Positions 37,083 through 49,090 of a stretch of DNA of 64,000 bases are shown here, in pieces. Made by a program: the position numbers and the translations under genes. Position 1 is the stretch's first letter. The number at the start of each line of letters is the position of its first letter. The stretch comes from Trema orientale. Taxonomy: Eukaryota; Streptophyta; Magnoliopsida; Rosales; Cannabaceae. The notes beneath the pieces were generated by a model that was not told the DNA's origin, did no database searches, and saw nothing but the letters and a program-made list of their open reading frames with translations. Location of the stretch: the NCBI GenBank assembly GCA_002914845.1, contig JXTC01000107.1, forward strand, positions 693,123-757,122. Direction: 5' to 3'.

Positions 37083-40000
37083 CCGACGCCGATATCGTTC
37101 GCTTGGCACAAAGCTCCGCACCCATCCCCTCCTTCCTCCTCTCACCCGATTCACACCCAATTCTCCTTTCTCATCTCACTTCTCGCTCCTCCTCTTCTTC
37201 TCCGTCTCTCGCCGTCTCCGAATATGCACAGTCTCTCCTCTATCTTATCTCTCTCTCTCCACAGACCCCTTCTCTCTCTACCCTTCTCGGCTCTCTGCTC
37301 CTCTCGTGTACTAACCTCTTCACCTCTCTCCGTATTCCCCATGACCAAAACTCTCTCAAAACGATTCAGTTCTTCCATACCCTTCTCTATCATGTACCCA
37401 TTACTTTTCTTCCCCAAGTTGTTGACTCGATTGCTTCGTATTTGCCCGACATTGTTGATTCTGAAGATACCCAGATCATCGATTTTCTTCCCAGTTGTCT
37501 GAACTTGATACGTGATTCGGAGGAGGTTGAGCGTGGTGGGGATTTTGCGAACTCGGTTGTCGATCGGGTTCTGGGTTGTAGTTGGTCAAAAGGGTTGTCG
37601 GTGAAAATGGTTTCGCTTGTTAGGGAGTTCCCATTTCTGGACAAGGGAAGGGTTAGTGAGTTTGTAGACAAGGTGTTTGTGGAAATGACTCGGGTGGACT
37701 TACAGGACTTGCCTTCGCTTGTTTATCAGTTGTTGGTTTTGGCATCGAAAGGGTTTAGCAAGAAGGAGGTGGTTGAAGGGATTGTTATGTTTTTCGGGTC
37801 CAAAACGGAGCGGAAGTCGGGTTCTATTGTTAGGCAAGTTGAAGGTACTATTTTGCTTCATGTAAACTTCGCTGTGAAGCAGGACATTTCTTTGGGCCAA
37901 GAGGTTATGGGGCTTGTAAGGTCGGATTTTAGAGCTTTCAATCATTTTACAGTCGCTATTCTGTTATCTGTTGCAAGGGTTCGGAGGTTTGGTGAGAGTG
38001 CGATTGGCACTTTGAAAACAGCCCTTCTTACAGCATACCATGATTACAAGTTTGCCAAGTATGCATTGAAATTTTTCTGTTTGAAATTCGGTAGTAAATG
38101 TATAGATGTCCACTGATGTAGTTTCTTTTCGATTTTTATTCACTCATCATACATTATGAATTTTTTCCTTTTCTTATAGAGATTGCAAGTGGCTATCTGA
38201 TGAATTGAAGGAAGAATACCAGCAAAATGTCAAAGTAGTTGAAAAGGCTATGCTAAGAGCTGTAATTTCCTACTTTTCATGTCAATTATATACCAGAAAT
38301 TTCACCTTACTTTGGAATGAGATGATTTCATAATAAATTGCATACTTGTTGGTTGATTTTAGGTTAATGAGAGCAACTATGGAAGAGAGCATATTGTCCC
38401 TAGCATTGTGCAGTTTGCTTTTCTGCTCTTAGAGTCAGTAGAAGAAGCAAATTGTAAGGAGCTTTGCCACTCAAATGGTCTCTTAGGCATGGAAGATCTT
38501 GCTTTCCAGATGCTGAAAACACTATTTGAGGTCCATGATATGGCGAGAAATGAGGTTGGTGCAACTATATGACCATGGATATTAAATTAGTACCTTTTGC
38601 AATTTTGGGTTGTGGAGGAGGAAAATGCATGTATAAATGCCAATGCCTAAATATGAATACTGTCAAATTTTTGAAAGTATAAGATAATGACTGATACAGT
38701 TATCGTGCTTTAGATAGTTGAACAATGCAAATTCCGGATCCTTTCTTTGAAGTCTGAGCGGAGCGTGGCAATCATAAGGTAACTGCATTAGATTTACTGC
38801 TTCTGTTTTTGCTTGGACTGTAGACTTAATGTTTACATCTGATGTCTTTATCATGAAGTGTGTGTAATGTAACTTCGACGTGCAGATTGCTTGGTAATCT
38901 TGTACAGAGTTATCCATATCTTCTATTAGAACATGTTTCCCGTCTAAAGGAATTGTTGGATTATTTCACTTTCATGAATGGAAAGGTTGCTTCTGGCGTT
39001 GTTACTGCTCTCTTGCCTCTCACCAAATTCAGCCGTGATCTTCAGGTACTTCTGCCATTTAATCTAGAAAACAATGCAGCTTTGAAGTTTCAAATTAATG
39101 GATATTCAACGAAGATTCCTGCTCTTTGTACAAACATGCCACTTTCAACAATTGATGCAGATATTATCTCACCTTATCTGATCTTATAGTAATATTCACA
39201 CATAGACAAATTAATTCCCCTATGCCTGACCTATATACTATACCCCTATAGTATATATCCCGTATTTCAGACACACAACATACATTCATGCATTTTTAGA
39301 TACTTTAATGAGATTTAAGAATATGGGGTTTCCAAATTTTGTCCAATTAATTAATAAGGGGTAGTAATGCTATATATATCTACATTTAATTAAACAGATG
39401 GAGATTCGGATGGGGATAGATTTCCCCATGGAATATGATATATCTCTATAGAAAATGATACCCTTTAATGTCAAGGTACTGATGAAAATTTTAAAAAATT
39501 GAAAAAAGGATACGAATGCCCGACTTTTACCATTTTGCTGGCCATTTCAGGCTGCAGATCGTAGTAGATCGGAATAGGAATCGAGTTAAGACAAAGCACA
39601 TTCTTTTCAATTGTAGTCCTAATTAGCAACACAAAATGACAATGTGACATTAAACTTGGCCTTTTGCTTAGAAGATGTTGACAAGGTGAGCTCTTTATGA
39701 TGATTAAGAAAATCCCATCTCATATAGAAAAAAAAAAGGGTGACAAGGTGATGTAGGATAAGATGAGAATTTAGAAAGAGAATAGGTAGAAGAGCAAGGG
39801 GTGATAGAATTTAGGCAGAAACAGATGAATGGGTAGAAGAGCAATAGAAAATTAAGACAAGAACTCAGAGAGAGAGATCCATAGGAGGAGAAAACTCAAT
39901 AATCGTTTATTAATTCATCATAGTCTAAAATTCAATTACATAGCTAAGCCTATTTATAGATAGGCAATTGGACACAACTAGGAAAGTAGACAAATTCTAG

Positions 40001-43000
40001 AAACTAATAGAAACGGGAAACATAAATCTAGTTACCTGAAATTAAATAATACCTAATAATAAATCTAAATAATAATAATAATATAATTTCCTAATATATT
40101 GTATTCTATGTCTACATCATTCTCCCGGGGTTCGAGAACTCGACTCCGGCGAGTTAAAACTGAAATACATCATTAAACAATAATCTAACGCCTAGAACAA
40201 GTAGTAATCCCAAGTCTTGAGTCTTGATGAAGAGGTAGGATCTTGAAACTGGGACTCGTTCTACTTTGAAAAAAAGCAAAGCATGGACTGGCCTTGATGA
40301 TGTGATGAGGTAAATGAGCATGTAGACTCATGGTAGAGAACTGTTGAATGAAATCTGAAGGAGAGGTGGCGTTGGAGATGAGGCACGGCAGGAAGCATTG
40401 ACCTAGTCGGCGGTAGGAATTGCGAAAGTCCGGTGGAAAGCGGCAAAAGTAAGGTGGCAGCAGCTGGTTGTGTAGATCGAGGTTTTTGGCGGTCTTCAAT
40501 CGCAGAAGAAAAAATTTTATAGGATAGGCCAGAGGAAATCGAACTAAGCTCGGATACCAATTGATGTAGGATAAGATGAGAATTTAGAAAGAGAATAGGT
40601 AGAAGAGCAAGGGGTGATAGAATTTAGGCAGAAACAGATGAATGGGTAGAAGAGCAATAGAAAATTAAGACAAGAACTCAGAGAGAGAGATCCATAGGAG
40701 GAGAAAACTCAATAATCGTTTATTAATTCATCATAGTCTAAAATTCAATTACATAGCTAAGCCTATTTATAGATAGGCAATTGGACACAACTAGGAAAGT
40801 AGACAAATTCTAGAAACTAATAGAAACGGGAAACATAAATCTAGTTACCTAAAATTAAATAATACCTAATAATAAATCTAAATAATAATAATAATATAAT
40901 TTCCTAATATATTGTATTCTATGTCTACATCACAAGGTGAGCTGTTTATGATGATTAAGAAAATCCCACCTCATATAGAAGATCCCTCTTGTCACCTTTT
41001 TTTATTTTTTTGAGGTTTAAGATAGTGTGTGAACAAGTCACTTTGGGAAGTCCAGTTGTGAACCTCTCTTCCCATGACTCCCACTAAAGCCATGTTTTTA
41101 GGGCCTGTCTTTTTCACTGTGTTTTAAGTCCTAAAATTCTAATGTGCTTCCATGTCATATGCTGCGCTCACAGATGGAATCCACCTAGGAATTTGAGCAC
41201 TTTCTTGGCAATAACCTTTTCATGATATTATTACTTTCTCAGTCACCTAACACACTAATATTCATTAGTTTTCAGTGACTAAACTTGCTTTTCATGATGC
41301 ACCACAAGCTGGTTTTTGTTGCTTTCCACTATATTAGTATATAATCTAAATCAACATTTAGACATAATTGTCTATATAAGATAATGAAAAAGACAATGAA
41401 GATAAAATCCCACTTCCTCTTTTACTTTTGGAGATTAAATATTAATATATGTGCAACATAGTTAAGTAACTTTTATTAGTGTGCAACATTAATTTTGCTC
41501 GAGGATCAGCAATTATGAGAGTTAAGATTAATTAAGTATATGCTTTCCCTCCAATAATTTGGGGCTCTCTTGGGTGAGTCGAAAAGGCCTTTTTCAGTAA
41601 GAAAATGCTAGTGAAATTGCCCATATCATACTCATTATTTTATTAACAATAATATATTCATGATCAAATATAATATCCAACTATAAACGAATTTCCCTTG
41701 AGATTATCTGTTGAATCAAGATTTATAGACATCAAATTGTCTTCTGATGCATCTTCGAAATCTTGTAGAACTCCTCGACTACAAAAAGCTTTTGTTGATG
41801 TATTCCATTCAATGACGCAGGGTTACATCATTTTGGTGATGCGCAAGGCCATGTTTAGACAGGAAGAAGCAGTTCGTCTTGCAGCATCCAGTGCCATTAT
41901 TAATCTTGTATTAGCAGAAAAGCAATCTAAGATAGATGGTCCATTTTCTTTTCAAGAATCGTCTAGCCAAGCTAGTTGCAGCCAACAAGCTGAGATACCC
42001 TGCAGTGGAGGAGGTCTATTTCAAGAGCTTAGCGGTTTGCTGCAGAGGTGTCTTTATCAGCAGGTTTATCTTATTCATTTGTTTAAAGTCTTGCATGTTA
42101 CTTCTGTTTTGAACCACGTCCAGTTACAGCTGGGTTGCTATTCCTAGGCGCAAATCAAAGAAGCCATGTATCGTGGACTTATAAAGCTTGTCTTGGTGGA
42201 TCCGTCAAGTGGGGGTGCAGTCTTTGATCTTTTGTTGCCTCACTTCCTCCGGTATTTTCGGGAGGTAACGATAGAACTGTTACTTTTTCTTGTTCCTCTG
42301 AAGCTTAAAATCCTTTCTAAACCAACTTTGTCCCCTCGTTGTGTTAAGTTCTATATGCTCTATGCCTGTATTAAATTTGAGGAAAAGAGTTTTAAATGCT
42401 GCTACTTAGTTGTCATGTATACATGGTAGTCTATGCTGTTGAAATTCCGTGCTTAACCATTTCGTGTTATGGTAGCAGGATGTAGACGTAGAGCTTGGAA
42501 TTTGCAGTTGCGTTAAATCGGAACATTGCAAAGTTTATATTGATGAACCCCTGGATAGTTTACTGCATTGCGTCTCCTGGATTCTGCTTCTACAGCAACA
42601 TGGTAAACATGATCGAGTCTTGGATTCTTCATGGGCATGTTTCGGTTTCTCCCTCTCACAAGAAAATGAGGTATTTCTGATTGCTTGGGAACAAAACTGA
42701 TGAGAATTGTTTTATATATATGATTTTTCTTTTTGATTTAAGAACTGAAATAGAGTTCAATTGAATGTCACCAATCAATATGAAATTGCTGCAGGCAGGA
42801 AGATGTTTATCTGGTGAATCATTCTCCAATGCTTTCCTGAAGATCCGGAAGTTTCTAAGAAATCTTAACGTGGGAGGTCTGCTGGAAGGCATTTTGGTCC
42901 AATAATTATCTGTGCCTGATGTTTTGTCCTGTTCTGTCTTTTTATTTCCCCCCATCATTTATAGTCCTGAAAATTTGAATTCTCTACATCTTGCAACACT

Positions 43001-44870
43001 CATACAACCGGCTTGTTTCTTGACATGTTGGATCAGGCATCTTGGGTCAAGGTCAGGATGGAGGGTCGGCATCTCTTGATGTGGATAAAAGTAAATGTCG
43101 TGCTTTGGTTTTATCGGGAATCATTGAAGTGGTATTGAATGCAATTGGTAATGAGTTGGAGAAAGCAACAGATGCAAATAAACTGGATCTGGAAAGGGAG
43201 CTTGTTGATTTTGTTGAACTTCATGAGTCACTGGAAAAGGACATAAACATGGCTAGGCAGGGCACTGGTACAAAAAGAGGGAATATACGGCCTTCTGCAC
43301 ATGATACACACGGCAACTTGGAACCAGGCAACTCAAAATGGACCCAAGGACGAAATTCTTTCTTGGCAACCTCAAGTATCTACCAGATTATGCAAATGAT
43401 TCCGAAACTATATGATCCTGAAAGCTCCAGTAAGATTGTGACTTCTCAAAACCATGACCAGCCATCTCCAAGCAAGAAATCAAAAGGTTGCTCTATGATT
43501 ATATCTTTCATCCTGAGTGTCTGCCTTCGTCATATAAAATTATTCCCTGTTTTTGTGAAAGATGATCCTTTGAGAACTCTGATTTATGGGGATATCAGGA
43601 ATCTAGGATCCCCATTGATGAGATTAATATTTTTGCTTAACTCAGACGGAAAGTCAGAGGCAAATCAAAGGAAAAAAGAGGTAAAGGGAAAGAAAGATAT
43701 CGAAGAACAAAGGGAATGTATTCGTCTAGCCTTGGTATGCTTGAAGGAATTGATAACGCTTAGTATAAGGAGTCCAGACCTAACTGCTTTGCTTGAAGAT
43801 TTGCTGTCTGTTTCCACTTTTGCAGATTCCAACTTGGATGGTGAATGTCAAACTGCTTCAAGGCTTGATGATCAGCATACAAGAAACAAAGAATTGTTCA
43901 TTGGGAAAACTTTGAAGCCGCTGTTCTTTAAGCTTCTTGAACGTTCCTTTTCTGATGAAGTTGAGGTAAATAATTATAATTTTTTGTTTATATAACTTTG
44001 TGCTTTTGCTGATTTGTACCTACAAATATGTACAGTGTTTATAAAGATAACCCCATTGAGAGTTTTCCCATTTCCAGATTATTTGTGGTATGATATTGAT
44101 GATGGGGGAGAATATGCCACGTGAATTGAGGAACTCTCATGGAGTCTGGGCTATTCGTGTCTGCAAAGGCAAGGAAATAACAGATTCCAAGGTTGCAAAA
44201 ACTGTTGTAACACTTGCTATATCTTTAAGCTTTCCTCCAAATGATTTAGACATATCTCAAGAGATGGCCACTGAGCTGTTAAAAGTTATGGGATCAGAGA
44301 CACAGGAACCAGTGACAGCGTCTGAAGTATATCCCCTTTTAAATCACTCTACAAGTAAGGCCATGAGTTCTTGTATGCTACACTTAATGGAAACTTTTAT
44401 AGTTGATATGGATTGGCCCATAAAAAAGTTGAAGACTTTCAGTTCACTCACATACAAAAGCGAGCTCGCTCCTGGGCAGGCATTTGAGGAAAAACTTTAC
44501 TCTAGGGCAGAAGCAGTTGGGAAAGTACTAGCTTCTTTTGCTTTAATGAGCCTTAAGGGTATGTACGCAGTTTCATCTACAATATAGTTGTTAGTGTATT
44601 ATCTTAAACTTATGCATTTTGTGTATGCAGATTCTCAAGCTGAGACTTTGGTCCGGTTGGCTGCCAGGTTTTACAAGCATTTAGCTCAGATGTCAAAGCT
44701 TAGAATTGCTCCGAAGGGTTGCAAGCAGGTTTTGCCTTCCCTTAAGTTCCAGAAGCTTGTGGACATAACTTGCAAGCAGCTGACTGTTCCTTTGTATAAT
44801 TTTGTAGCTGAGATGCAGAAGGTACTGATTTTTATGTTTGGGCAACCATATTTTATCATAAGCATTGTTC

Positions 44871-44904
<34 letters not shown>

Positions 44905-45427
44905 CACACACACACGCATTATATGCATTCGAAGTATAGCTGGTTGATGGGTTTTCATCATCTTTGACTTGCAGAGTCAACAAGAGAGTGCTAGTAGCAA
45001 AGGAATCATCAATAAGATTAAAAGAGAGAATAGATGCATTCCAGACCTGATATTCCAGATAGAAGATTATGAAAAGTATCTCATCCAGCTTAGCAAGGCA
45101 AGCAAAATCAACTTATTGAGACACGCAAAGCGCAGCACTGCCCGGGATTTCAAAATAATAGACACCAACAACATTGCTAGGGAAGAAGATGTTCCCAATC
45201 ATGAAACTGTGAATAACGTCAATTCAAACACGGCAGAAAACGAGTCACATGAAGATTCCGAAGACAATGAAGAAAATGGGTTTAATGAGAATGTTTTATC
45301 TCCTGAATCAGATTCTGAGCCCAGTGATGGAGATGGTGATGGTGGTGTTCCAAATGCCAAGAGGATGAGGAGAGACAGAATTGTGCAGGACTCAGATGAT
45401 GAGTCTCAGAAGTTGGAACAAGTTTAA
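37052..45427 (+). CDS. FANCI: Fanconi anaemia group I protein homologue
   Basis: FANCI pairs with FANCD2 as the nuclear clamp that is monoubiquitinated in DNA interstrand crosslink repair; plant FANCI also affects meiotic recombination. Thirteen exons: 37052-38058, 38180-38261, 38363-38554, 38714-38778, 38886-39045, 41821-42063, 42148-42264, 42479-42670, 42795-42876, 43037-43965, 44078-44558, 44631-44821, 44975-45427, giving about 1397 aa (human 1328). Evidence: the alpha-helical solenoid aligns with human FANCI. RKAMF (K511) corresponds to the ubiquitinated K523. An SQ cluster (S551, S556) lies where human FANCI has its ATR-phosphorylated SQs. The C-terminal block [19 protein letters not shown] / STARDFKI is nearly the human sequence. 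An acidic tail and a KRMRRDR basic patch (likely NLS) follow. Intron 5 (2.8 kb) contains a young LTR element. The frame is open 41698-41820 upstream of exon 6, so a longer exon 6 is possible. Confidence 0.93.
39682..41005. repeat. Short tandem and inverted repeat flanking the LTR insertion
   Basis: CAAGGTGAGCTCTTTATGATG at 39682 and CAAGGTGAGCTGTTTATGATG at 40933 are copies of a unit of about 62 bp that were adjacent before the LTR element inserted. AAAAAGGGTGACAAGG (about 39733) and CTTGTCACCTTTTTTT (about 40988) are inverted copies, so the original site was a small foldback. Confidence 0.65.
39749..40932 (-). mobile_element. Young compact LTR retrotransposon (TRIM/SMART-like) in FANCI intron 5
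   Basis: Two direct LTRs of 371 bp (39749-40119 and 40562-40932) differ at one position (ACCTGAAATT versus ACCTAAAATT). The LTRs begin TGATGTAG and end CTACATCA. Target duplications CAAGG flank both sides (39744-39748, 40933-40937). On the minus strand the LTR is followed by TTGGTATCCGAGC, close to the initiator-Met primer site TGGTATCAGAGC, and the other LTR is preceded by the polypurine CCCCGGGAGAA, so the element is antisense to FANCI. The 442-bp interior has no gag or pol, so it is non-autonomous. Confidence 0.9.
44873..44915. repeat. (TA)n(CA)n microsatellite in FANCI intron 12
   Basis: About 12 TA followed by about 9 CA dinucleotides inside the intron 44822-44974. Confidence 0.9.
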
Positions 45428-46315
45428 GGCCACCTTTGGTCATTCTTACGTGATGTTCTCCCTTCTTTTATGAGCTTTTCCATCCCCATTGCCCCTTCTT
45501 TTGGTCTCCACATCCATTCTTTTGGTCATTTTAGCAAAAGGGTTCTTGCCTTAAATCTAGAAGGACAAACTAAAACCACACATCTGTTTTTATGTAGTAC
45601 TGGCTCTCGGTTATTGATAATTGATTGCCCTTTTGAGAGCCTCAGTTCAGATTATGAATCCCACTTAAATTTGGGAGTACAAGAAAAAATTGCCATTGTA
45701 ATTAGTGACATGCTTTTTTCTTGGGCCATAAATTTACTGTCTTAGGTTAGCCTCTTGGTCATTACGTGAAGTGTATTTTTATTCCATGAGGGAGTCGTTA
45801 TTTTGTTCACAGGCTAATGCTAAACAGGATAGAGTAGGTAAGATACCATGTTGTGATTTTGTTAACCCATTCCAAGGATTACTAAAATTTGGTCGGTTTA
45901 TTGGATTGGAGTACATGACATTCTTATCATGATTGCCAACTTGATGCTTATTCCTTAAACATTTGAAAATACTAATTCTCACCAATAATAATAATAAAAA
46001 GAAAAAAATAATTGAAGTTTGATTGTTTGAATACTAATAAATCAATAATAATATAAAATGCAATAATATTATTTTAAGCCAAAAGGGCTCCAATAATAAG
46101 ATTCTGTTACAGTAAATTCTACTCTCTTTTTGCTTGGCTTTTAAAAACCAAACCACTGTTAAAAATCGACAAGAGAGAGAAAGAGAGGTCTTTTCTCATT
46201 ATTGTTCTACTCTCTCTCTACAACTACAACTCCCATTTGTGATAGGAGAGAGAAAATCACTGTCTTAAGTTCGGAGTGAAAGCCTTTGTTTGAGTCGAAG
46301 CCAAGCAAAGCAAAA
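45428..46315. other. FANCI 3' flank and LC8 promoter/leader
   Basis: The first part is probably FANCI 3' UTR; the last 150 bp before 46316 is GA/CT-rich (AGAGAGAGAAAGAGAGG near 46171, CTCTCTCTCTAC near 46210), as in plant leaders. No clear TATA box was placed. The two genes are tandem on the same strand with under 0.9 kb between stop and next ATG. Confidence 0.6.
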
Positions 46316-49090
46316 ATGACCGAAGAGGCCAAGAGAAGCAGCGTCCCCGGAGCTCTCACAGCGAAGCTTACCTCCGACGATAGGAAACCCTTATCGGCCG
46401 CCGCCACCGCCGCACCTCCCGGCAAGCGTGTCGTCATCAAGAGCGCCGACATGTTTGGTGACATGCAGAAGGAGGCCATCGAAATCGCCATCGCCGTAAG
46501 CTCAAGCTTTTTTTTTTTTTTTTAATAAATAATTGGATTAAGTGTATAATGGGAATCATTTGTAAGAGAAGATTTTGTGTGTTGGGATATGGGGTATTGG
46601 GGTTTTGGTTTTCATTTCAGGCGTTTGAGAAGAATAGTGTGGAGAAGGATGTTGCAGAGCATATAAAGAAAGAGTTCGATAAGAAGCACGGACCCACTTG
46701 GCATTGCATCGTCGGTCGAAATTTTGGTACTTTCTCTTTACTCTCTTCGTTTTTTTCATGTTTTTCTATGGTGGGTTTTGTTCAGATTTATAGTATTTAA
46801 TGGTGATCAACCTATTGTGAAGCCTTATGCTTGTTAATTGCCATTTGGGTTTTTCTTTTTTGATGAGTAATGAGGTTTGTGTGGTTGGAAATGGTTAGAA
46901 ATGAACAGATCTACGCTTTAGTTAACCGTTTGGTTGTTCGTTTGGTGTAGAAACTTGTTTTTAAGTGTTTAGTTTTGTCTTTGAAGAAGTTAATTGCTTC
47001 AAACTCCATTTATGCCCATAATAAGGAGTGTCTATCTTGGTGATTTTAGCGAATATATGTTAGGTTGATTAACATAAAGGAAGTACACTAGCGGTGAGGG
47101 TTAATGAAATTCATATCATGTTTCCTCTTCTGGAAAAGCTCAAATATTATTGATCTCACTTGATTTGTTTGGTTTACAATTGGATGGCTGGACCAGAGCA
47201 CGGTTAGATTTTGCTAGCCTCAGTTGATGTTCTAAATTTAGTATGTGCAATTTGTCTGCAAATGTAATAGGAATAGAGAAGTTACTCGGGCATATTGTTG
47301 ATCTCGATCATATTATGTTTCAGTGTGTTCCTGTAGTTCAGCCAGGAAACCATAAAATCCCATTCCTTAATGGCATAAGATCAGATTCATCTTAGTTTTC
47401 TGAGCATGGTTTAAGTTGGAAATTTTAAGATCCTACCCGTTGTCAAGCTCATTTTGGTTACTGTTGACACCAAAAGTATGATGAGTACCGAGGGATAAGG
47501 TGATTCATTGATCTTTAATTGATAATTCTACTTATAAAAAAAGAAAATGAAAATCTATTTTTCCAAGACATGTATGCGGCTACTTTCTGATGGAGACAAT
47601 GATTGTTGAAATAGGATAACAACATATTCTTAATTCTTACTTCTGTGAGGTAAGTCCATACCTAGGGAAAGGCTGAAATATTATTGATCTCACTTGATTA
47701 GTTTGGTTTACTATTGGATGGCTGGACCAGAGCACGGTTAGATTTTGCTGCATTGCGTGATGTTCTAAATTTAGTATGTGCAATTTGTCTGCAAATGTAA
47801 TAGGAATAGAGAAGTTCCTTGGGCATATTGTTGATCTCAATCATATTGGGTCTCAGCGTGTTCCTGTAGTTTTAGCCAGGAAACTATAAAATCCCATTCC
47901 TTAATGGCAAATGATTAGATTCATCTTAGTTATCTGAGCATGGTTTAAGTTGGAAATTTTAAGATCCTACCCATCTCTCAAGCTCATTTTGATTATTGTT
48001 GACGCCAAAAGTTTGATGAGTACCGAGGGATGAGGTCGTTCATTGATCTTTAATTTCTTGATAGTTTATCAGTTCCTGTTTCCATATATTAATGATCTAG
48101 TTCTGCATGTGAAATAGATAGTTAGATTTTCCATTTTTTAATGTAATCGTGGATATTTTATCACATGGAAGGAGTAATTTGTTACATTCTGGTGGCAAAT
48201 CCCTGTGAACTTGTAATTTGATCCGTGTAATATCCTCCAATCTTGCATTGGGCAATGTAGTGTTTCACGTTGTGTTAGAGTCTGTTTCAACTCTTATTAT
48301 TGTTCAGTAGGTACAAGATTCAGTGTCTCTGGTTTCATCGAAATGCAGCTTAGGTTAAATATTGAAAGAAGGTCAATACGTGGTCTATCTTAACACATTA
48401 GACACACATTTTGGCCATTTCTGTTTGTATTCGGGAAAATTGCATGTACTTCCTTAGTGTCCAACTTGACTTGTAGTTACTTATTGAAAAAAAGAAAAAG
48501 AACTTGACTTGTGGTTGGAGCAACCTTAGCATGTGGTTTTGCTTTAATCATTAAAGTGGGAAGTATACTAGTGACCATCGGACTCAGATGTGTGTTCCAA
48601 TTCTTTCCTTTCTCTACAAAGCAATAATGCGTTCATCTTATTCATTTTTTGGTTATTTTGAGAGAGAAAAGGGGACAAAAGGAACATTCTCAACAGTATT
48701 CTATGCAAGATTTTCTTTGAGAGTGAAGCACCGTTAAAGTTCCTTCTGTTCTTCAATGGGGCAACAATCAGGTTTGGCATGAACCACGCATGCCCTGAGG
48801 AATTGTGTTTCGATTTTGGGCTTTAGATTCAGCTGTTTGATAATGTTCTTCGTTAAAATGTTGAACAAATAACGGAAATTGTGAGCTATCTTGTTTCCGT
48901 GGTGATATTCGATTAGTTTTTTGAACGTACTGTTGAATGAACAGATTTACTAGTTTCTTAATTGAAGTGCCATTCACGATCTTCTTTTCTTGTAATTATT
49001 TTGGCAGGTTCATACGTGACTCACGAGACAAACCACTTTGTTTATTTCTACTTGGATCAGAAAGCAGTTTTGTTGTTCAAATCTGGCTAA
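46316..49090 (+). CDS. LC8-type dynein light chain (DYNLL)
   Basis: 122-aa LC8 dimeric hub protein. Exons 46316-46495, 46621-46726 and 49008-49090; introns GT-AG, phases agree. From about residue 36 the sequence is the whole LC8 fold: [44 protein letters not shown], and the C-terminal [15 protein letters not shown]. The segments [15 protein letters not shown] form the partner-binding beta-strand and groove in animal LC8. The first ~35 residues are a plant-type Ser/Ala/Pro-rich extension absent from the 89-aa animal protein. Flowering plants lack dynein heavy chains, so the role is likely as a dimerisation hub for other partners; that is inference. Intron 2 is 2.3 kb and contains an internal duplication. 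The start is the ATG giving MTEEAKRSS, in the leader after a GA-rich tract. Confidence 0.95.
47128..48060. repeat. Duplication (~390 bp, offset ~537 bp) in LC8 intron 2
   Basis: Copy 1 about 47128-47520 and copy 2 about 47665-48060 share landmarks in order: ATTATTGATCTCACTTGATT, GGATGGCTGGACCAGAGCAC, AATTTAGTATGTGCAATTTG, AATAGAGAAGTT and GATGAGTACCGAGGGAT. Non-coding. Confidence 0.85.

Noticed and set aside
37151..37945. Open frames antisense to or out of frame with FANCI exon 1
   Set aside because: They overlap the FANCI frame and show no family signature; exon 1 composition explains them.
40185..40560. Two overlapping minus-strand open frames of about 100 aa
   Set aside because: They lie in the interior of the short LTR element and show no gag, protease, reverse transcriptase or integrase motif.
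42877..43036. A rare GC donor after GAAG (42888) for FANCI intron 9
   Set aside because: A canonical GT donor at 42877 (GGGAG|GTCTGC) keeps frame and gives NVGGILGQ, which fits related proteins better.
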